Positions 6,987-8,107 of a stretch of 8,107 nucleotides of DNA are shown piece after piece. The notes below the pieces were generated by a model that worked only from the letters and a program-made list of their open reading frames with translations, was not told the DNA's origin and searched no databases. The stretch's first letter is position 1, and the number at the start of each line of letters is the position of its first letter. The stretch is from Marinilabiliaceae bacterium (GTDB taxonomy: Bacteria; Bacteroidota; Bacteroidia; Bacteroidales; Marinilabiliaceae). The stretch spans positions 1-8,107 of the forward strand of contig JALVBA010000202.1 in the NCBI GenBank assembly GCA_027010905.1, written 5' to 3'. Made by a program: the position numbers and the translations under genes.

Positions 6987-7021
6987 CTAAAATTGTTTAA
7001 TTTAGAATTCTCTAATTTTAG
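6987..7021. promoter_or_regulatory. 8-base inverted repeat between pump cluster and mdh
   Basis: CTAAAATT at 6987-6994 pairs exactly with AATTTTAG at 7014-7021. The two arms also overlap a near direct repeat of TTCTCTAA (6983-6990 and 7009-7016). The arms are AT-only apart from the end C and G, and the spacing (19 bases) is long for a simple hairpin, so it could be a protein-binding site upstream of mdh or chance in an AT-rich spacer. No convincing terminator for the pump cluster is visible between 6921 and this point. Confidence 0.25.
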
Positions 7022-7054
7022 TGCCGGATGTTATGTTATTAAGTACGGTAAAAG

Positions 7055-7062
7055 TATGTTTA
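7055..7062 (+). promoter_or_regulatory. Possible -7 promoter element for mdh (TATGTTTA)
   Basis: TATGTTTA differs by one base from the Bacteroides-type consensus TAnnTTTG and lies 38 bases before the mdh start, a plausible leader length. TAATTTTA at 7013-7020, with TTG at 6993-6995, is a second equally weak candidate. A 179-base gap separates mdh from the preceding gene, which supports its own promoter somewhere here; the exact site is a guess. Confidence 0.25.
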
Positions 7063-7099
7063 ATTCAAATTTTATTAATTTTTATAAAAACTTATTATT

Positions 7100-8029
7100 A
7101 TGAAAGTAACTGTTGTTGGAGCAGGTAATGTAGGTTCCACTTGTGCTGATGTATTGGCCTACCGCGAAGTTGCCAATGAGGTGGTATTGGTTGATATCAA
7201 AGAGGGTATTGCCGAAGGAAAAGCATTGGATATCTGGGAGAAATCACCTATCACCCAGTACGATACCCGTACTATTGGTGTAACTAACGATTACACAAAA
7301 ACTGCAAACTCTAATGTTGTTGTTATTACATCCGGACTGCCCCGGAAACCGGGTATGTCGCGCGATGACCTTATTGAGACTAATGCCGGTATTGTACGCT
7401 CTGTTACAGAAAATGTGGTGAAGCACAGTCCTGATGCCATAATTATTATTGTCTCTAATCCTTTAGATGTGATGACCTATCAGGCACACATAACTTCAAA
7501 ACTGCCAAGAACAAAACTTATGGGTATGGCCGGTATCCTCGATACTGCCAGATACAGATCATTTCTTGCTGAGGCATTGAATGTTTCGCCAAAAGATATT
7601 CAGGCTGTATTGATGGGCGGACATGGCGATACTATGGTTCCACTGCCACGATATACTACAGTTGGTGGTATTCCTGTAACCGAACTGATTGATGAGGAGA
7701 AACTCAATGCAATTATTCAGCGCACAAAAACCGGTGGTGGCGAGTTGGTTAAACTGATGGGTACCTCAGCTTGGTATGCTCCCGGTGCAGCTGCTGCTCA
7801 AATGGTAGAGGCAATTCTTAAAGATCAAAGACGTGTATTCCCCGTTTGTGTTAAGCTTGAGGGTGAGTATGGAATTAAGGACTGTTATCTAGGTGCTCCT
7901 GTAATACTAGGTAAGAATGGTATAGAAAAGATTATCGAGCTTGAACTTAATGATGAGGAGAAAGAGATGCTTGAAACAAGTCGTAAGCATGTTGTTGAGG
8001 TGATGGAAGTTCTTGATAAAATGAAATAG
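7100..8029 (+). CDS. mdh: Malate dehydrogenase, NAD-dependent, LDH-like type
   Basis: Oxidises malate to oxaloacetate, reversibly, with NAD in the cytoplasm, serving the TCA cycle or its reductive branch towards succinate. At 309 residues it has normal length. The Rossmann motif GAGNVG is at residues 7-12, and Asp32 at the end of the second strand (VVLVDI) fits preference for NAD over NADP. The mobile loop reads GLPRKPGMSRDDL (79-91); Arg82, where lactate dehydrogenases carry Gln, marks oxaloacetate/malate specificity, and Arg88 is the second substrate-binding arginine. The catalytic pair is Asp148 (ILDTARYR) and His175 (GGHGDTMVP), with Arg151 binding the substrate carboxylate. The VSNPLDVMTY segment (118-127) is typical of the LDH-like MDH group. 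The ATG at 7100 lies directly before the MKVTVVGAG start expected for the family; the leader is A/T-only with no Shine-Dalgarno, common in this phylum. It appears monocistronic, with its own terminator at 8045-8075. Confidence 0.97.
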   Translation: MKVTVVGAGNVGSTCADVLAYREVANEVVLVDIKEGIAEGKALDIWEKSPITQYDTRTIGVTNDYTKTANSNVVVITSGLPRKPGMSRDDLIETNAGIVRSVTENVVKHSPDAIIIIVSNPLDVMTYQAHITSKLPRTKLMGMAGILDTARYRSFLAEALNVSPKDIQAVLMGGHGDTMVPLPRYTTVGGIPVTELIDEEKLNAIIQRTKTGGGELVKLMGTSAWYAPGAAAAQMVEAILKDQRRVFPVCVKLEGEYGIKDCYLGAPVILGKNGIEKIIELELNDEEKEMLETSRKHVVEVMEVLDKMK

Positions 8030-8044
8030 TATAAAGAGATCTCC

Positions 8045-8075
8045 AAAAGCTCCATGTAAAAGTGGAGCTTTTTTT
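8045..8075 (+). terminator. Intrinsic terminator of mdh
   Basis: AAAAGCTCCA (8045-8054) pairs perfectly with TGGAGCTTTT (8063-8072) around an 8-base loop, and the T-run extends to 8075. It starts 15 bases after the mdh stop codon. Because the stem is flanked by A's on the left and T's on the right, it could also work for a gene converging from the right. Bases 8076-8107 show nothing recognisable. Confidence 0.93.
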
Positions 8076-8107
8076 AGTATGTCGGGCATGGTAATAGGCT
8101 GGCGAGG

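Noticed and set aside
7907..8089. Minus-strand open frame of 60 codons across the mdh 3' end
   Set aside because: It runs through the mdh terminator hairpin and the mdh C-terminal codons, with no recognisable product.

Overview
The window reads as chromosomal DNA from a Bacteroidota bacterium, probably of the Bacteroidales/Marinilabiliales kind. The basis is the style of the proteins (a GlmM with a GEGNGG sugar loop, adaptor proteins with YES-x-A-x-x-RQ segments, an LDH-like malate dehydrogenase), AT-rich spacers, start sites mostly without strong Shine-Dalgarno sequences, and promoter-like TAnnTTTG words. This placement is inference; no rRNA or other marker gene is present. All genes lie on the + strand.

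Layout: (1) 2-919, the 3' two thirds of a phosphoglucosamine mutase gene (glmM), cut by the window edge. (2) 920-1261, a 342-base spacer holding a fold-rich block (960-1121) bounded by a perfect 10-base inverted repeat, then an AT-rich stretch with a possible promoter. (3) 1262-6920, a four-gene export cluster: periplasmic adaptor, MacB/FtsX-type ABC permease without an ATPase domain, TolC-type outer-membrane channel, and a second adaptor paralogous to the first. Spacings are 11 bases (adaptor to permease), about 110-130 bases (permease to channel, filled by A-rich direct repeats and a small hairpin) and 9 bases (channel to second adaptor). (4) 6921-7099, an AT-rich spacer with an 8-base inverted repeat and possible promoter words. 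(5) 7100-8029, malate dehydrogenase (mdh), followed by a clear intrinsic terminator at 8045-8075.

How the genes fit together: the four middle genes would build a Mac-type tripartite pump, in which an inner-membrane FtsX-like permease couples through an adaptor to a TolC channel and moves a substrate from the periplasm to the outside. Two things stand out. No ATP-binding protein is encoded in the window, so the ATPase must come from elsewhere. There are also two divergent adaptors for one permease and one channel, which suggests a mixed adaptor assembly or a second permease partner. The substrate cannot be read from the sequence. glmM (cell-wall precursor synthesis) and mdh (central carbon metabolism) look like unrelated housekeeping neighbours. 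I see no clear evidence of a wholly new system; the most unusual items are the fold-rich intergenic block and the ATPase-less, two-adaptor pump.
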